Below, piece after piece: positions 1 to 8,451 of a stretch of DNA of 64,000 bases. The DNA lies in assembly GCA_039030555.1 (NCBI GenBank), contig JBCCDY010000005.1, forward strand, positions 1-64,000, given 5' to 3'. The number at the start of each line of letters is the position of its first letter. Position 1 is the first letter of the stretch. Both the position numbers and the translations under genes were made by a program. The DNA is from JBCCDY01 sp039030555 (GTDB taxonomy: Bacteria > Bacteroidota > Bacteroidia > Cytophagales > Cyclobacteriaceae). A model generated the notes under the pieces. That model saw only the letters and a program-made list of their open reading frames with translations, made no database searches and was not told the DNA's origin.

Positions 1-81
1 CACCGGTAGAATACCTGAAATCGAAGTTTTCTACCTTTCAACAAAATAGACTGAAAGTATGAGCTTTCTTATTGTTGAAAC

Positions 82-1224
82 ATGGAAAACTTCTTACTGA
101 ATTACTATATTCATCTGTCCTATTTTATGGGATACTTACAGGTCAATCTAATGGGCGAGACGAATCAGGAATATACCTTCACCAATCTAAGTGCAGGGGA
201 TTACTACTATCGATACTTGCTTGCCGATAGAGAAGAAAAGCTTAGCAACCCAAAATGCAGGACGATTTCCAATGTAAAAGTGGTGAGGGTAATTCCCAAG
301 TTTATTGATGTGATTGATTCGGTATGCGTTGGTTTATCTTCTACAGTGGGAGAAAACACCTACTTTGAAGCTGGGGTTTATGTGGATACCCTTCAAAACA
401 TCATTGGCTGCGATAGTATCGTTACACTTGACCTAACCCTTATTGAAAATGAGCTTCAAGCCACCTTTTTAGTGGAAGATCCGACATGTAACGGATTTAC
501 AGATGGGTCAATAAAAATTGAGTCTTTAACCGGCAAAGGTCCTTATACCGTTCGTGTTAGAGAACAATTTGAAGACGGGGCGGTAGATATCTCCATGCTT
601 GGAAATGGCTTATATGAATTTAGTATTTCTGACCGATATGGTTGCGAATTCAATACAAGCATATCGATAACCGATCCACCTGTTTTTGAGGTTGACCTTG
701 GCCCTGACCAAAACCTCGTCTTAGGTGAGAGATTTACATTGAGTGAATTTATATCTGAAGAAGCTTCCGATTATAGGTGGAATCCGATAACAATCAATTG
801 TCAAGTACCGTGCGATACGTTAAATGAAATATTTACCTCTACAACTACTGTTTCATTGACAGCTACATCTTCCAATGGTTGCGAGGCAACTGATGAAATC
901 TTAGTAACAATTGAAGAGGTTTTAAGCTTGTTTATTCCTAATGTTCTGACTCCGAATAATGATAGCATTAACGACTATTTTACGATTTTTCCTGAAGAAG
1001 AGATCAATGCTATTGATCAGGTACAAGAGTTGAGTATTTTTAATCGGGCAGGGGTTGAAGTTTTTTCAAAGAAATCTTTTGAAGCTGGGGTTCCTTCCCA
1101 AGGCTGGAACGGTACAAGCCGCGGAAGTATTGTTTCTACCGGTGTTTACTTTTATTCCACAAGAGTGCGGTTTATTAACGGAGAAGAACAAACCTACTCT
1201 GGTTTAGTCTCCTTACTAAGATGA
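82..1224 (+). CDS. T9SS type B sorting-domain surface protein, 5'-truncated
   Basis: C-terminal part of a secreted, probably surface-attached protein exported by the type IX secretion system. Residues about 126-200 resemble an SprB-type repeat (CNGFTDGSIKIES). Residues about 284-380 form the gliding-motility-associated type B C-terminal sorting domain (FIPNVLTPNNDSIND, then GWNGTSRG and GVYFYS near the end). No signal peptide is visible: the first 23 residues are atypical and a TGA stop in the same frame ends four bases before the ATG. The other two forward frames also stop upstream (near 47 and 60). I infer a fragment of a longer protein, truncated by recombination or frameshift, rather than a complete gene. 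Family assignment is firm; whether it is expressed is doubtful. Confidence 0.75.
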   Translation: MENFLLNYYIHLSYFMGYLQVNLMGETNQEYTFTNLSAGDYYYRYLLADREEKLSNPKCRTISNVKVVRVIPKFIDVIDSVCVGLSSTVGENTYFEAGVYVDTLQNIIGCDSIVTLDLTLIENELQATFLVEDPTCNGFTDGSIKIESLTGKGPYTVRVREQFEDGAVDISMLGNGLYEFSISDRYGCEFNTSISITDPPVFEVDLGPDQNLVLGERFTLSEFISEEASDYRWNPITINCQVPCDTLNEIFTSTTTVSLTATSSNGCEATDEILVTIEEVLSLFIPNVLTPNNDSINDYFTIFPEEEINAIDQVQELSIFNRAGVEVFSKKSFEAGVPSQGWNGTSRGSIVSTGVYFYSTRVRFINGEEQTYSGLVSLLR

Positions 1225-1293
1225 AGGAATAAGAAGCTCATTTTTTAAAATTCATATAGTATTCATTCAATAATTCTTGCTTTGATAGTCACT

Positions 1294-1334
1294 AATGAAT
1301 TGACCCCGGGGCAGAGCCCCGGGGTCAATTCATT
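1294..1334. terminator. 18-bp perfect hairpin between convergent genes
   Basis: Arms 1294-1311 and 1317-1334 are perfectly complementary over 18 bp, GC-rich towards the 5-nt loop. The hairpin lies between the convergent ends of the T9SS gene and the EamA transporter and could stop transcripts from both sides. It has no following T-run, so it may act differently or be a dispersed palindromic repeat. Confidence 0.6.
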
Positions 1335-1453
1335 TGCAAGCCAGAATCAATTAGATCTGGTAAGGGCTTTATTGGTTTTGTAGAATGCTTCATTATACTA
1401 TTCGTTATTTACTTTATTTATCAAATCATGATCTTGGGGAAGTTTTTTGTTCC

Positions 1454-2344
1454 CTATTCCGTCTTGTGATCTCTTACAATAATCACACCTGCTATCACCA
1501 AAATTACGGCTACAACCTCAATCCAGAATGGAACCTGACCTAAAACTACAATACCAATTATTACTGCTGTAGCAGGAAATAAAGCGACAAAAAGAGAATA
1601 AGTAGCCCTGGATATTCTGGCCATAGCCAATTGATCAAAAATGTAAGGAATTACAGAAGAGCTTATTCCAACTCCAATACCTGCAAGAATAAGAATTGGC
1701 TGATCGAATGCTGCTATGGCTCCACCTATCCCGAGCGGGGTTATGCAAATCCCGGCAATGACTATCGAAGCTCCTAATCTATCGATAGACTTTGTATTTG
1801 GGTCTGATTTGGATAACCGATGGGCAAGGATTATGTATAACATGAAACAGGCAGCATTGATAAAAGCCCAAATGAAACCAATAGGTGTTCCTTCCAATCG
1901 CATATCCGTTAAAAAGTACACCCCCAGAGTCGTCAAGGTTAAGGCAATAACGTTTCTGAACGTACGCATAGCAACTAATGCCAGAATGATCGGCCCAATG
2001 AATTCAATGGCAGCTACCGTACCGAGAGGAAGGCTATCAATGGCATAATAGAATGAATAGTTCATCACGGCGAAGATCACTCCAAGCCCCAATATAAGGT
2101 TGCGTGATTCTTTATTGGCTTTTAAAAAAGTCTTCCAGGGGTTTCGCCAAATGAGAAAGATAAGAGCCGCCGAAACGATTCTTAACCAGGCAACACCATT
2201 AACCGATACACTTGCAAATAGCAGAACGGCAAAGGAGGGGCCCAGGTAATGAAACATCGCTGATCCTACAAAATAGAGATGAGGGGGGATTTGATTCGTA
2301 ACCGTTGTAATCGAATGCCTAATTTTACTGTCTATTGTTATCAT
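1454..2344 (-). CDS. EamA/DMT-family transporter (RhtA-like exporter)
   Basis: 296-residue inner-membrane protein of the drug/metabolite transporter superfamily. About ten hydrophobic segments form two EamA repeats (about residues 17-140 and 155-290). The first half has the RhtA-like pattern SLPLGTVAAIEFIGPI and the second ends in a long hydrophobic helix before a charged tail (VRDHKTE). RhtA-type members export amino acids such as threonine or homoserine; the substrate here cannot be read from sequence. The gene is divergent from a CGNR zinc-finger regulator, and an 11-bp inverted repeat begins right next to its ATG, which suggests control by that regulator. Length is typical of the family. 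Confidence 0.85.
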   Translation of the reverse strand: MITIDSKIRHSITTVTNQIPPHLYFVGSAMFHYLGPSFAVLLFASVSVNGVAWLRIVSAALIFLIWRNPWKTFLKANKESRNLILGLGVIFAVMNYSFYYAIDSLPLGTVAAIEFIGPIILALVAMRTFRNVIALTLTTLGVYFLTDMRLEGTPIGFIWAFINAACFMLYIILAHRLSKSDPNTKSIDRLGASIVIAGICITPLGIGGAIAAFDQPILILAGIGVGISSSVIPYIFDQLAMARISRATYSLFVALFPATAVIIGIVVLGQVPFWIEVVAVILVIAGVIIVRDHKTE

Positions 2345-2374
2345 GATAGTAAAATATATAATTATTTTACTATC
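2345..2374. promoter_or_regulatory. Operator-like inverted repeat between regulator and transporter
   Basis: Arms 2345-2355 (gatagtaaaat) and 2364-2374 (attttactatc) are perfectly complementary over 11 bp with an 8-bp spacer. The repeat starts at the base immediately upstream of the transporter ATG (2342-2344) and lies about 50 bp before the regulator start. Position and symmetry fit a dimeric regulator binding site; which protein binds is inference. Confidence 0.55.
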
Positions 2375-2425
2375 TAAAAATATTTAGAAAGTAAAGTGTA
2401 TATTCGAATACAATTATTATATGGT

Positions 2426-3028
2426 ATGAATACATTGGCACTTAACCCTGAATCGTACGAAGGCACTTATAAACTCATAGGTGGAGAACTGAGCCTTGAT
2501 TTTATCAATACAGTATCATGGCCAGATACACCTAAGGCTCATGATTGGTTTGATGTTATTGATAATGTTTTTGTATGGGCCTCAGAAGTAGGACTTCAGG
2601 TATCTTCCGAATTGAGAAGTCGGTCTCAAGAAGTTTTACAAAATGACTTGAAAGCACTAAAACAAGTGCGAAGTGACTTAAAATCGGTATTGAAACCATT
2701 GGCATTTAATGTAAAACCCCCTGTTTCTTCAATCAATACATTGGATTCACTAATTCACGAGAGTTTTTCGTTGAGGTATCTGGATGCAAATGAGAATAAA
2801 TGGAAATGGAGAGCAGCCGGAACACCAAAAGGTTTAATTGCTCCGGTTATTTGGAATGCGGCTTTCGTACTTACCACATTAGACCATAAGCGCTTAAAGT
2901 ATTGTGGAAGGTGTGAGTGGTTATTCTACGATAAAACACGAAGTGGAACAAGAAGATGGTGCGATATGGCTGACTGTGGAGGACGAGATAAAGCGCTCAG
3001 GTACTATCACAGAAAGAAAGACAAATAG
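2426..3028 (+). CDS. ABATE/CGNR zinc-finger transcriptional regulator
   Basis: 200-residue predicted DNA-binding protein. The N-terminal part has the ABATE-type opening GGELSLDFINTVSW. The C-terminus is a CGNR zinc finger with four cysteines (about residues 160, 163, 179, 184; CGRC then WCDMADCGGR). The signature reads CGGR instead of CGNR. I chose the ATG at 2426 (MNTLALNP) because the longer frame opens with a GTG at 2396 and ten residues that do not look like a family N-terminus. The gene is divergent from an EamA exporter with a palindrome between them, so it probably regulates that exporter and possibly itself. No ligand is known. Confidence 0.85.
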   Translation: MNTLALNPESYEGTYKLIGGELSLDFINTVSWPDTPKAHDWFDVIDNVFVWASEVGLQVSSELRSRSQEVLQNDLKALKQVRSDLKSVLKPLAFNVKPPVSSINTLDSLIHESFSLRYLDANENKWKWRAAGTPKGLIAPVIWNAAFVLTTLDHKRLKYCGRCEWLFYDKTRSGTRRWCDMADCGGRDKALRYYHRKKDK

Positions 3029-3200
3029 GTTATAGAAATTCTATCTGGCTAACCATAAACCCCACTACAATACTTTGTATACTTTCCTTGCTGTTTGAAA
3101 GGACAAAACTAATCACGATCACCTCTTAACCTGACTGTAGTCATCTGATTTTCAGGAAGTAAAGTGTTATTTGTAATCTAATAATTGAATATAATCGGTT

Positions 3201-3698
3201 ATGAATTATGGGCTTTCTAAGAAGCATATAAGAGCCTTGATCCTCTTGCGGATGTTGGTTGGCTGGCATTTTCTGTATGAAGGTGTAATCAAACTTTACA
3301 ATCCAGCCTGGACTTCAAAAACCTATCTCCTGAGTGCATCAGGGCCTTTCAAGGGATTTTTTCAGTGGTTGGCAGAAGATCGCATCATTTCCATTATTGA
3401 TTTTCTAAACGTATTTGGGTTAATGGCTGTAGGCTTGGCGCTGGTATTAGGACTCTGGGAACGTCTGGGTGCTGTTGGAGGCATTGTTCTATTACTCTTT
3501 TACTATCTCGCCCAACCTCCATTTCCAGGCATAGATCAGACAGGGGCCGAAGGAAATTATTTCCTGGTGAATAAAAACCTCATTGAAGCTGCTGCACTTT
3601 TTGTGCTTTATTACTTACCTACGGGATATTATGTTGGGCTTGCCCGACTATTCCACAAAAATGAAGAACATCAAAAACCCTTAAATCAATCGCCATGA
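3201..3698 (+). CDS. DoxX-family membrane protein
   Basis: 165-residue protein with four predicted membrane helices and the DoxX/DoxD-like pattern (LRMLVGWHFLYEGVIKLYNP near residues 16-35; a Trp-Glu-Arg turn before the third helix). The family is named after the small subunit of thiosulfate:quinone oxidoreductase, but most members have no proven function. Its TGA stop overlaps the ATG of the next gene (ATGA at 3695-3698), so the two are translationally coupled. The partner is a Tat-exported dehydrogenase-like protein, which suggests DoxX serves as a membrane anchor or quinone-linked electron acceptor for it; that is inference. Confidence 0.85.
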   Translation: MNYGLSKKHIRALILLRMLVGWHFLYEGVIKLYNPAWTSKTYLLSASGPFKGFFQWLAEDRIISIIDFLNVFGLMAVGLALVLGLWERLGAVGGIVLLLFYYLAQPPFPGIDQTGAEGNYFLVNKNLIEAAALFVLYYLPTGYYVGLARLFHKNEEHQKPLNQSP

Positions 3699-5314
3699 GT
3701 GAAGAGAAAGGTTTTGGCAGATTCTCCAGAAGGAAGCTCCTGAAAGGCATTGCAGGAGTACCTATTGTGGGTGCAGCTTGGTGGGCCGGGGCCAGCGATA
3801 CGGTGAGGAAGCGAAAAGAACGGGAAGCCATTTTGGAAACCCTGAATATCCAAGCCAGTGCCCCGCCTGCAACAGGTCCCATGAGTGGTGATCCCATTCG
3901 GGTAGGGGTCATCGGATTTGGTGGTCGGGGAGAACATCTGTGCAGGTCTTTAGGTTTCGCCACCAAGGAGTGGCTCTCTAAAATGAATGAAAATACCCGT
4001 AACAACCCAGTTAATTCCGAACTGAAGACCTTTTTAGAGCAAGAAAGCCTAAATGTCCAATTGACTGCCGTTTGTGATGTTTTTGAGGTGAATGCCCAAA
4101 AAGCACTGAAGTCTTTCAATACAGATTCCAATACGATCAAACGCTTTCACACCCATCAGGAAATGATCGCAAGCGGGGAAGTAGATGCTATCATTATTGC
4201 CACTCCCGATCACTGGCATGCACCCATGTCCATAGACGCCTTAAAAGCTGGAATACATGTCTATGTGGAAAAACCGATGACGCACAACATTGCAGAAACG
4301 TATGCCTTGAGAGATGCAGCTCTGGAAAGTAAGGCAGTATTCGCTTTGGGACATCAGCACCGACAAACACAGAGCTTCCTTACCGCCCAAAATGTGATTG
4401 ATCAAAACATTTTGGGGCATGTTTCCTTGATCCAGGCCAACACCAACAGAAACGATGACAATGGCGCCTGGCAGTACGACATCCATAAGGAAGCTAATCC
4501 AGATACCATCGATTGGAATTTATTCATCGGGAATGCACCCAAAGTCCCGTTTAACAAGGAGCACTTTTTCCGATGGAGAAAATGGTGGTCTTACGGATCG
4601 GGCCTGTCCGGGGATTTAATGACGCACGACTATGATAGAATTAACTGTGTGTTGAATATGGGCATACCAGCCTCCGTAATGTCTTCGGGAGGAGTTTATA
4701 CCCATAATGACGGCCGAAATGTACCCGACGTGATGCACATCAATATGGAATTTCCTGATTTCTCTACGGGTTCTACCCAAAAGCCCGGGAAGGAAAAAGG
4801 TATGACCCTGGTTTACAGTGCGACCTTGGGTAACCAGTTCAACCGTTCTACCTTGTTGATGGGCCATGATGCCACCATGGATTTGAGTAATAAGCTCGTG
4901 ATCTATGCAGATGAACAATCTACTCGGTATAAAGAGCTGATCGAAGAGAACAGAATTGACCCGGCCATTCCGATCTATCAATACGACCCTGCTATTTCCG
5001 GGGTAGACGGGATATCTTCAGCCACCTCCAAATACTTTGCAGATAAAGGACTTCTGTGGACGTACCGTGACGGAAAACGCGTGGATTCTACCTTACTGCA
5101 CCTGCGAGAATGGTTAAACGTTATTCGAAATGGAGGTAAGCTGAGTTGTGGTATACAAGAAGGCTTTGAAGAAGCCATCACTGCACACATGGGCGGGTTA
5201 TCCTACAAACTAGGACGAAGGATCGATTGGGATGCTGAAAAACAAGAGATTGTACCGATTGAAGGTTATGACCTGGATGAAGTGCTGCTTTCTAATGTGG
5301 AGAGGGTGGTTTGA
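3695..5314 (+). CDS. Tat-exported Gfo/Idh/MocA-family oxidoreductase
   Basis: 539-residue NAD(P)-dependent oxidoreductase relative. A twin-arginine signal (SRRKLLKG, Arg12-Arg13, then a hydrophobic stretch to about residue 32) predicts export of the folded, cofactor-loaded protein. The Rossmann fold begins with GFGGRG (74-79). DHWH (172-175) and the family motif EKP (192-194) follow; Lys193 is the usual catalytic-region lysine. The C-terminal half is the substrate domain (DYDRINCVLNMG). Exported members act on sugars or inositols and often carry tightly bound cofactor. Coupled by a 4-bp overlap to the DoxX gene. Substrate unknown. Confidence 0.88.
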   Translation: MSEEKGFGRFSRRKLLKGIAGVPIVGAAWWAGASDTVRKRKEREAILETLNIQASAPPATGPMSGDPIRVGVIGFGGRGEHLCRSLGFATKEWLSKMNENTRNNPVNSELKTFLEQESLNVQLTAVCDVFEVNAQKALKSFNTDSNTIKRFHTHQEMIASGEVDAIIIATPDHWHAPMSIDALKAGIHVYVEKPMTHNIAETYALRDAALESKAVFALGHQHRQTQSFLTAQNVIDQNILGHVSLIQANTNRNDDNGAWQYDIHKEANPDTIDWNLFIGNAPKVPFNKEHFFRWRKWWSYGSGLSGDLMTHDYDRINCVLNMGIPASVMSSGGVYTHNDGRNVPDVMHINMEFPDFSTGSTQKPGKEKGMTLVYSATLGNQFNRSTLLMGHDATMDLSNKLVIYADEQSTRYKELIEENRIDPAIPIYQYDPAISGVDGISSATSKYFADKGLLWTYRDGKRVDSTLLHLREWLNVIRNGGKLSCGIQEGFEEAITAHMGGLSYKLGRRIDWDAEKQEIVPIEGYDLDEVLLSNVERVV

Positions 5315-5440
5315 TACATTTGTTATAATTTTTCGCATTATGGGCCTGAATTTTTAGGAAATCATTTTTCTCTTTTAAAGACACATAAAAAAGAACTTTT
5401 CAGATTTAGTAGGAGAGAAACTAAAAAAGCCATTGGTTTA

Positions 5441-5521
5441 ATACCAATTGAACTACATAATGACACTTATCTAGATATTGATTTTTCCTTCTAATGCGCC
5501 CTTACACAGTTCAATTGGTAT
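5441..5521. repeat. MITE-like repeat, short copy (81 bp)
   Basis: Bounded by perfect 14-bp terminal inverted repeats (5441-5454 ataccaattgaact; 5508-5521). The interior carries the block ttatctagatattgattttt that reappears with one change in a 160-bp copy at 23375-23534. Compared with that copy the interior is shortened between two atgcg repeats. It lies intergenic, between the Gfo/Idh gene and greB. No coding capacity. Confidence 0.75.
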
Positions 5522-5590
5522 AAGCATCTTGCTTAGATCATTTTAACCATGAACTTTTTGTACTAAGAAAGTATCAGCGAGTCGCTAATA

Positions 5591-6070
5591 CTAGCTTTTA
5601 TCATACTCAATCTTACGAATAAGCCATAGGAACCTCGCGATCTTGGTTTCGACGATGGCTTCATCACCTACCTTTTTCTTGAGCAGGGCCTGAGCCATAG
5701 GGGAGTCCATAGAGATGTAATCTTTATTGCCAATCAACTCTTCATAGCCTACAATACGCAATCGCTTTTTCAGCTTTTTTCCTACATTTTCGATCTCCAC
5801 CCAAGCTCCAAAATTGACAGTACCATCCATATGAGGATGATAGTTGATCACTTTAAAATTATCTATACATTTTCGTAGATAAAGTAGCCTACTATCGATT
5901 TCGCGGAGACGCTTCTTGTTGTAATGGTAATCAGCATTTTCAGAGCGGTCCCCAAGGCTGGCAGCCCATGAAACTTTGTTGGTGATGTCAGGTCGCTCCA
6001 CACGCCATAAGTGATTGAGCTCATCTTTCAGGCGTTCCATTCCTTCCGGTGTAATCAATTGTGACCTCAT
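5591..6070 (-). CDS. greB: Transcription elongation factor GreB
   Basis: 159-residue Gre factor that enters the RNA polymerase secondary channel and stimulates cleavage of backtracked transcripts. The N-terminal coiled-coil has the family opening (LITPEGMERLKDELNHLW) and the acidic tip region (LGDRSENADYHYNKKRLREID), in which the Asp and Glu next to GDRSENADY are the known catalytic acids. The C-terminal FKBP-like domain follows (VGYEELI, SPMAQALLKKKVGDEA). The W-RxERP pattern and YHYNKKRLREID favour GreB over GreA. It stands alone and is transcribed away from the lipoprotein operon. Confidence 0.9.
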   Translation of the reverse strand: MRSQLITPEGMERLKDELNHLWRVERPDITNKVSWAASLGDRSENADYHYNKKRLREIDSRLLYLRKCIDNFKVINYHPHMDGTVNFGAWVEIENVGKKLKKRLRIVGYEELIGNKDYISMDSPMAQALLKKKVGDEAIVETKIARFLWLIRKIEYDKS

Positions 6071-6285
6071 AGATTAGTTTGCTATATACCCTTTCAATAT
6101 GTCACGGCCTTTCTAAAAAGATGACACTTAGTACACAAGTATATTGCCTCAATAACTGCTCCCTTTTACTTTTAATAATAGATTTACAGTAAGACGAATT
6201 TAGGCAGAGATCTAATAAGAATACATAATCCTGGTCGGGATTTAGAAAGAATTTCTTTTAAAACGTGGGTTTCTAAAAGAAATTA

Positions 6286-6309
6286 AGCAGCCCCAAAACT
6301 GAGGCTGCT
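6286..6309 (-). terminator. Terminator-like hairpin downstream of lipoprotein operon
   Basis: Stem agcagcc (6286-6292) / ggctgct (6303-6309) with a 10-nt loop. Read on the minus strand it is followed by a T-rich run (taatttctttt), as expected for a factor-independent terminator of the operon ending at 6530, although it sits 220 bp beyond the stop. Confidence 0.5.
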
Positions 6310-6370
6310 ACAGAGAAGGCGGAGATACTTAATCTAAGTATATGTAAAAATTGTACAAAATCGCCCTCTT

Positions 6371-6488
6371 CGTCATCGCGAATCCTTTTTTGGACAGGCA
6401 ATGGGGTGGAAAAGGTGTGGAAGTCTATTTACGGGTGAGATTGCCACGGCTTTCCCAGCTTTAACTCCCCTCAAGCCTCGCAAAGACG
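6371..6488. repeat. Degenerate dispersed palindromic repeat
   Basis: Ends cgtcatcgcgaa (6371-6382) and ctcgcaaagacg (6477-6488) are imperfect inverted repeats. The interior has ggtgagattgcc at 6434-6445. This resembles the common intergenic repeats of Bacteroidota that begin CGTCATTGCGAGG; that likeness is from memory, not a search. Confidence 0.45.
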
Positions 6489-6529
6489 ATTTTTAATGAG
6501 TTGATCTGTCGAACTTGCGTTACTCAACA

Positions 6530-7102
6530 TCACTTTCCCAACTTTTCCATTTCCTTATTAAAGGTTTGTTTAAACTTTTCATAATCGTAATCGATCTTAA
6601 GTCGCTCATCGGCAGTTATACTGTTTTTATAGGCTGACAATACCAGGTTTGGGTCTAATTCTAAAGCAATGTAAGATTTGTAGGAGCCGGATTTAGTCCT
6701 CGTTTGTTTTTCGCAGATCACTTTTGAACCACGAAGTTCCTGATTGACTACCTCACGGTTTAGGCTCTCGAAGCGCTCGACCACTTCCTCCCGGTTTTCA
6801 AATTCCCTGGAGTTTACATAATTGTCTGTCACCGCTTTTACTGTGGTTTCTACCTGGGCTGCCAGGTCAGCTCGCGCATTGCTCAATGCTTTCTTTTTTG
6901 AAACTACCTGATCCTTGCTTTCCCCGATGGAATTGGAACGAAACACTTCAGAAGTACTGAAATATTCTGAGCCAGAGCAAGGTACAATCACTTCCACTTC
7001 ATCTGAAGGGATCGTTTGAGGAGGCTTGTTTTTACATGCTTCCAATAGTGAAACAAGGGCAATTAGTAAAACTATTTTCAAATAGATATGCTGATTTTTC
7101 AT
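6530..7102 (-). CDS. Small LPP20-like lipoprotein
   Basis: 190-residue predicted lipoprotein. A signal peptide ends in a lipobox (LLEAC, Cys at about residue 23). The body has the pattern seen in LPP20/FlgP-type proteins: a charged segment rich in Ala and Lys (KKKALSNARADLAAQVETTV) followed by a short beta region (YIALELDPN). It is the last of three co-oriented genes, 11 bp after the larger LPP20-like lipoprotein, and probably forms an envelope complex with it and the CsgG-like protein. Assignment to LPP20 is by pattern only and less certain than for its neighbour. Confidence 0.6.
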   Translation of the reverse strand: MKNQHIYLKIVLLIALVSLLEACKNKPPQTIPSDEVEVIVPCSGSEYFSTSEVFRSNSIGESKDQVVSKKKALSNARADLAAQVETTVKAVTDNYVNSREFENREEVVERFESLNREVVNQELRGSKVICEKQTRTKSGSYKSYIALELDPNLVLSAYKNSITADERLKIDYDYEKFKQTFNKEMEKLGK

Positions 7103-7113
7103 AGTCTTGCGAT

Positions 7114-8451
7114 TTATTCTTTGTTTATAAAATTCTTTTCAACTGATCTTTTAATATCCTCTGAAAGCTCATTCTCTACATTTTGATAAGCTTTGAGACC
7201 CGCTAATGCATAGGAGGTATGGATGCCTTTAATGTTTGAGAAGAAGTCCGAAAAAAGAACTTCTTCGTTCTGATTTTTAATTTTCAGATTGAGATCCAGG
7301 TAGGAGGTGTAAAGGCCTGATAGCTCGCTTCCTTTTCGGGTAGTAGCGTAAATTTCAAAAAGATATTCCCCGGAACGATCGACCACTCGATATCCCTGTT
7401 CTGTTAGTAGTTTTTTAAGGAAATCACCCAGAATCTGCTGATTCATTTCTTGATTGAGATTTTTCTCATCAGAAATTACCTGAATAGTAATGGGGGGTAT
7501 ATTGAATCGAATGGTAAGCTGGTTAGGCTGAAAATTATGAATCAGAGCCCACGTCAATGGATAAGCATTCAAGAAATCAAAGTTAGGAGTGGCAACGAGT
7601 TTTTGGGATGGAGGTTTTCGATGGATCTGTAGGTCAATGTTACCTTTTTCGTCTGTGTTCAAAGCTTTTTGGTTCTCCGAAGCAAGAATGACAACTAGGT
7701 TTTTCACAGGAGTTATGTCCATCATTGCTTTAAAGGTTACTTTTTTTGATGATTCTCCTGCTGTGAAGGTGTAACTACTTGAATCGGAGGAGAGTCGGAT
7801 ATCTGAAATGATTTGGAGAATTCTGGAATATGATTCTACCGCAAGGAGTTGACTGGTTCCTTTGATCGTTACTTCATTTCGCTCATTTATGTAGTCAGTC
7901 AGTGCCTCGATACTTTGAGCAAAAAAGTGAAGAGATTGAATGAGTTCTCTGGATCGTTCTGCTTCCAATCCTTTTATGAAAAACTCCGAGGCTATGTCCA
8001 GCGCCTTTTGTTTCTTTTCTGCTCTTAGTTGCTCAAAGCTGGATTTGTTCAGTCGGTATTGTACCCAGTAGTACCGATCATCGCTCCAGCTTTCCACCTG
8101 TTCGTGTAATGTTATGGATTGTTGGGTAGTTGATTTAATCGCAGATCGAAACTGCTCTCTAAAACCGGCACTATTTTCAACTTGGTTTAATAAAGAAGAA
8201 GATTCAATCGTAACACTGATCTCAGAAGCCAGATCGTCTAAAGCTTCCAATTTGGCGTTGGATTGATAATCCGGGTATGCCAAAGGTGCATTGCCTATAC
8301 CGATATAATATCCAGGCGAAGAAGGTTTTTGTCGCACCCAATCTGGTTGATATGATGAAGTAGCCAGTTCCTTCTGCCTTACAGGAGAGGGGGTAGGTAG
8401 ATGGCTTTTACAACCCACTGAAAGCATGGCTATGATCAATAGATACTTCAT
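7114..8451 (-). CDS. LPP20-family lipoprotein
   Basis: 445-residue lipoprotein (lipobox SVGC at the end of a short signal peptide). Residues about 38-145 match the LPP20 pattern: PDWVRQKPSSPGYYIGIGNA, then AKLEALDDLASEISVTIES, then YYWVQYRLNKSSFEQL. A middle part (about 150-215) is helical, and the rest is a beta-rich region with no family I recognise. LPP20-type proteins include Helicobacter Lpp20 and Vibrio FlgP, which are outer-membrane lipoproteins. Its start overlaps the stop of the CsgG-like gene by 4 bp, so synthesis of the two is coupled. A structural or assembly role at the outer membrane is inferred. Confidence 0.8.
   Translation of the reverse strand: MKYLLIIAMLSVGCKSHLPTPSPVRQKELATSSYQPDWVRQKPSSPGYYIGIGNAPLAYPDYQSNAKLEALDDLASEISVTIESSSLLNQVENSAGFREQFRSAIKSTTQQSITLHEQVESWSDDRYYWVQYRLNKSSFEQLRAEKKQKALDIASEFFIKGLEAERSRELIQSLHFFAQSIEALTDYINERNEVTIKGTSQLLAVESYSRILQIISDIRLSSDSSSYTFTAGESSKKVTFKAMMDITPVKNLVVILASENQKALNTDEKGNIDLQIHRKPPSQKLVATPNFDFLNAYPLTWALIHNFQPNQLTIRFNIPPITIQVISDEKNLNQEMNQQILGDFLKKLLTEQGYRVVDRSGEYLFEIYATTRKGSELSGLYTSYLDLNLKIKNQNEEVLFSDFFSNIKGIHTSYALAGLKAYQNVENELSEDIKRSVEKNFINKE

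Larger units (their letters stand above)
6071..6529. other. Intergenic region with hairpins and a dispersed palindromic repeat
   Basis: 459 bp without a convincing gene. It contains an 11-bp inverted repeat (6250-6260 / 6274-6284), a terminator-like hairpin (6286-6309) and a degenerate palindromic repeat (6371-6488), each listed separately. I see no RNA gene. Confidence 0.6.

Noticed and set aside
1716..2048. Open frame of 110 codons on the plus strand inside the EamA gene
   Set aside because: Antisense shadow of a clear transporter gene; no family features.
2396..2425. GTG start for the CGNR regulator
   Set aside because: The ten extra residues do not resemble the family N-terminus; the ATG at 2426 is preferred.
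3619..4140. Open frame of 173 codons antisense to the Gfo/Idh gene
   Set aside because: Lies wholly opposite two well-supported genes; composition is that of a shadow frame.
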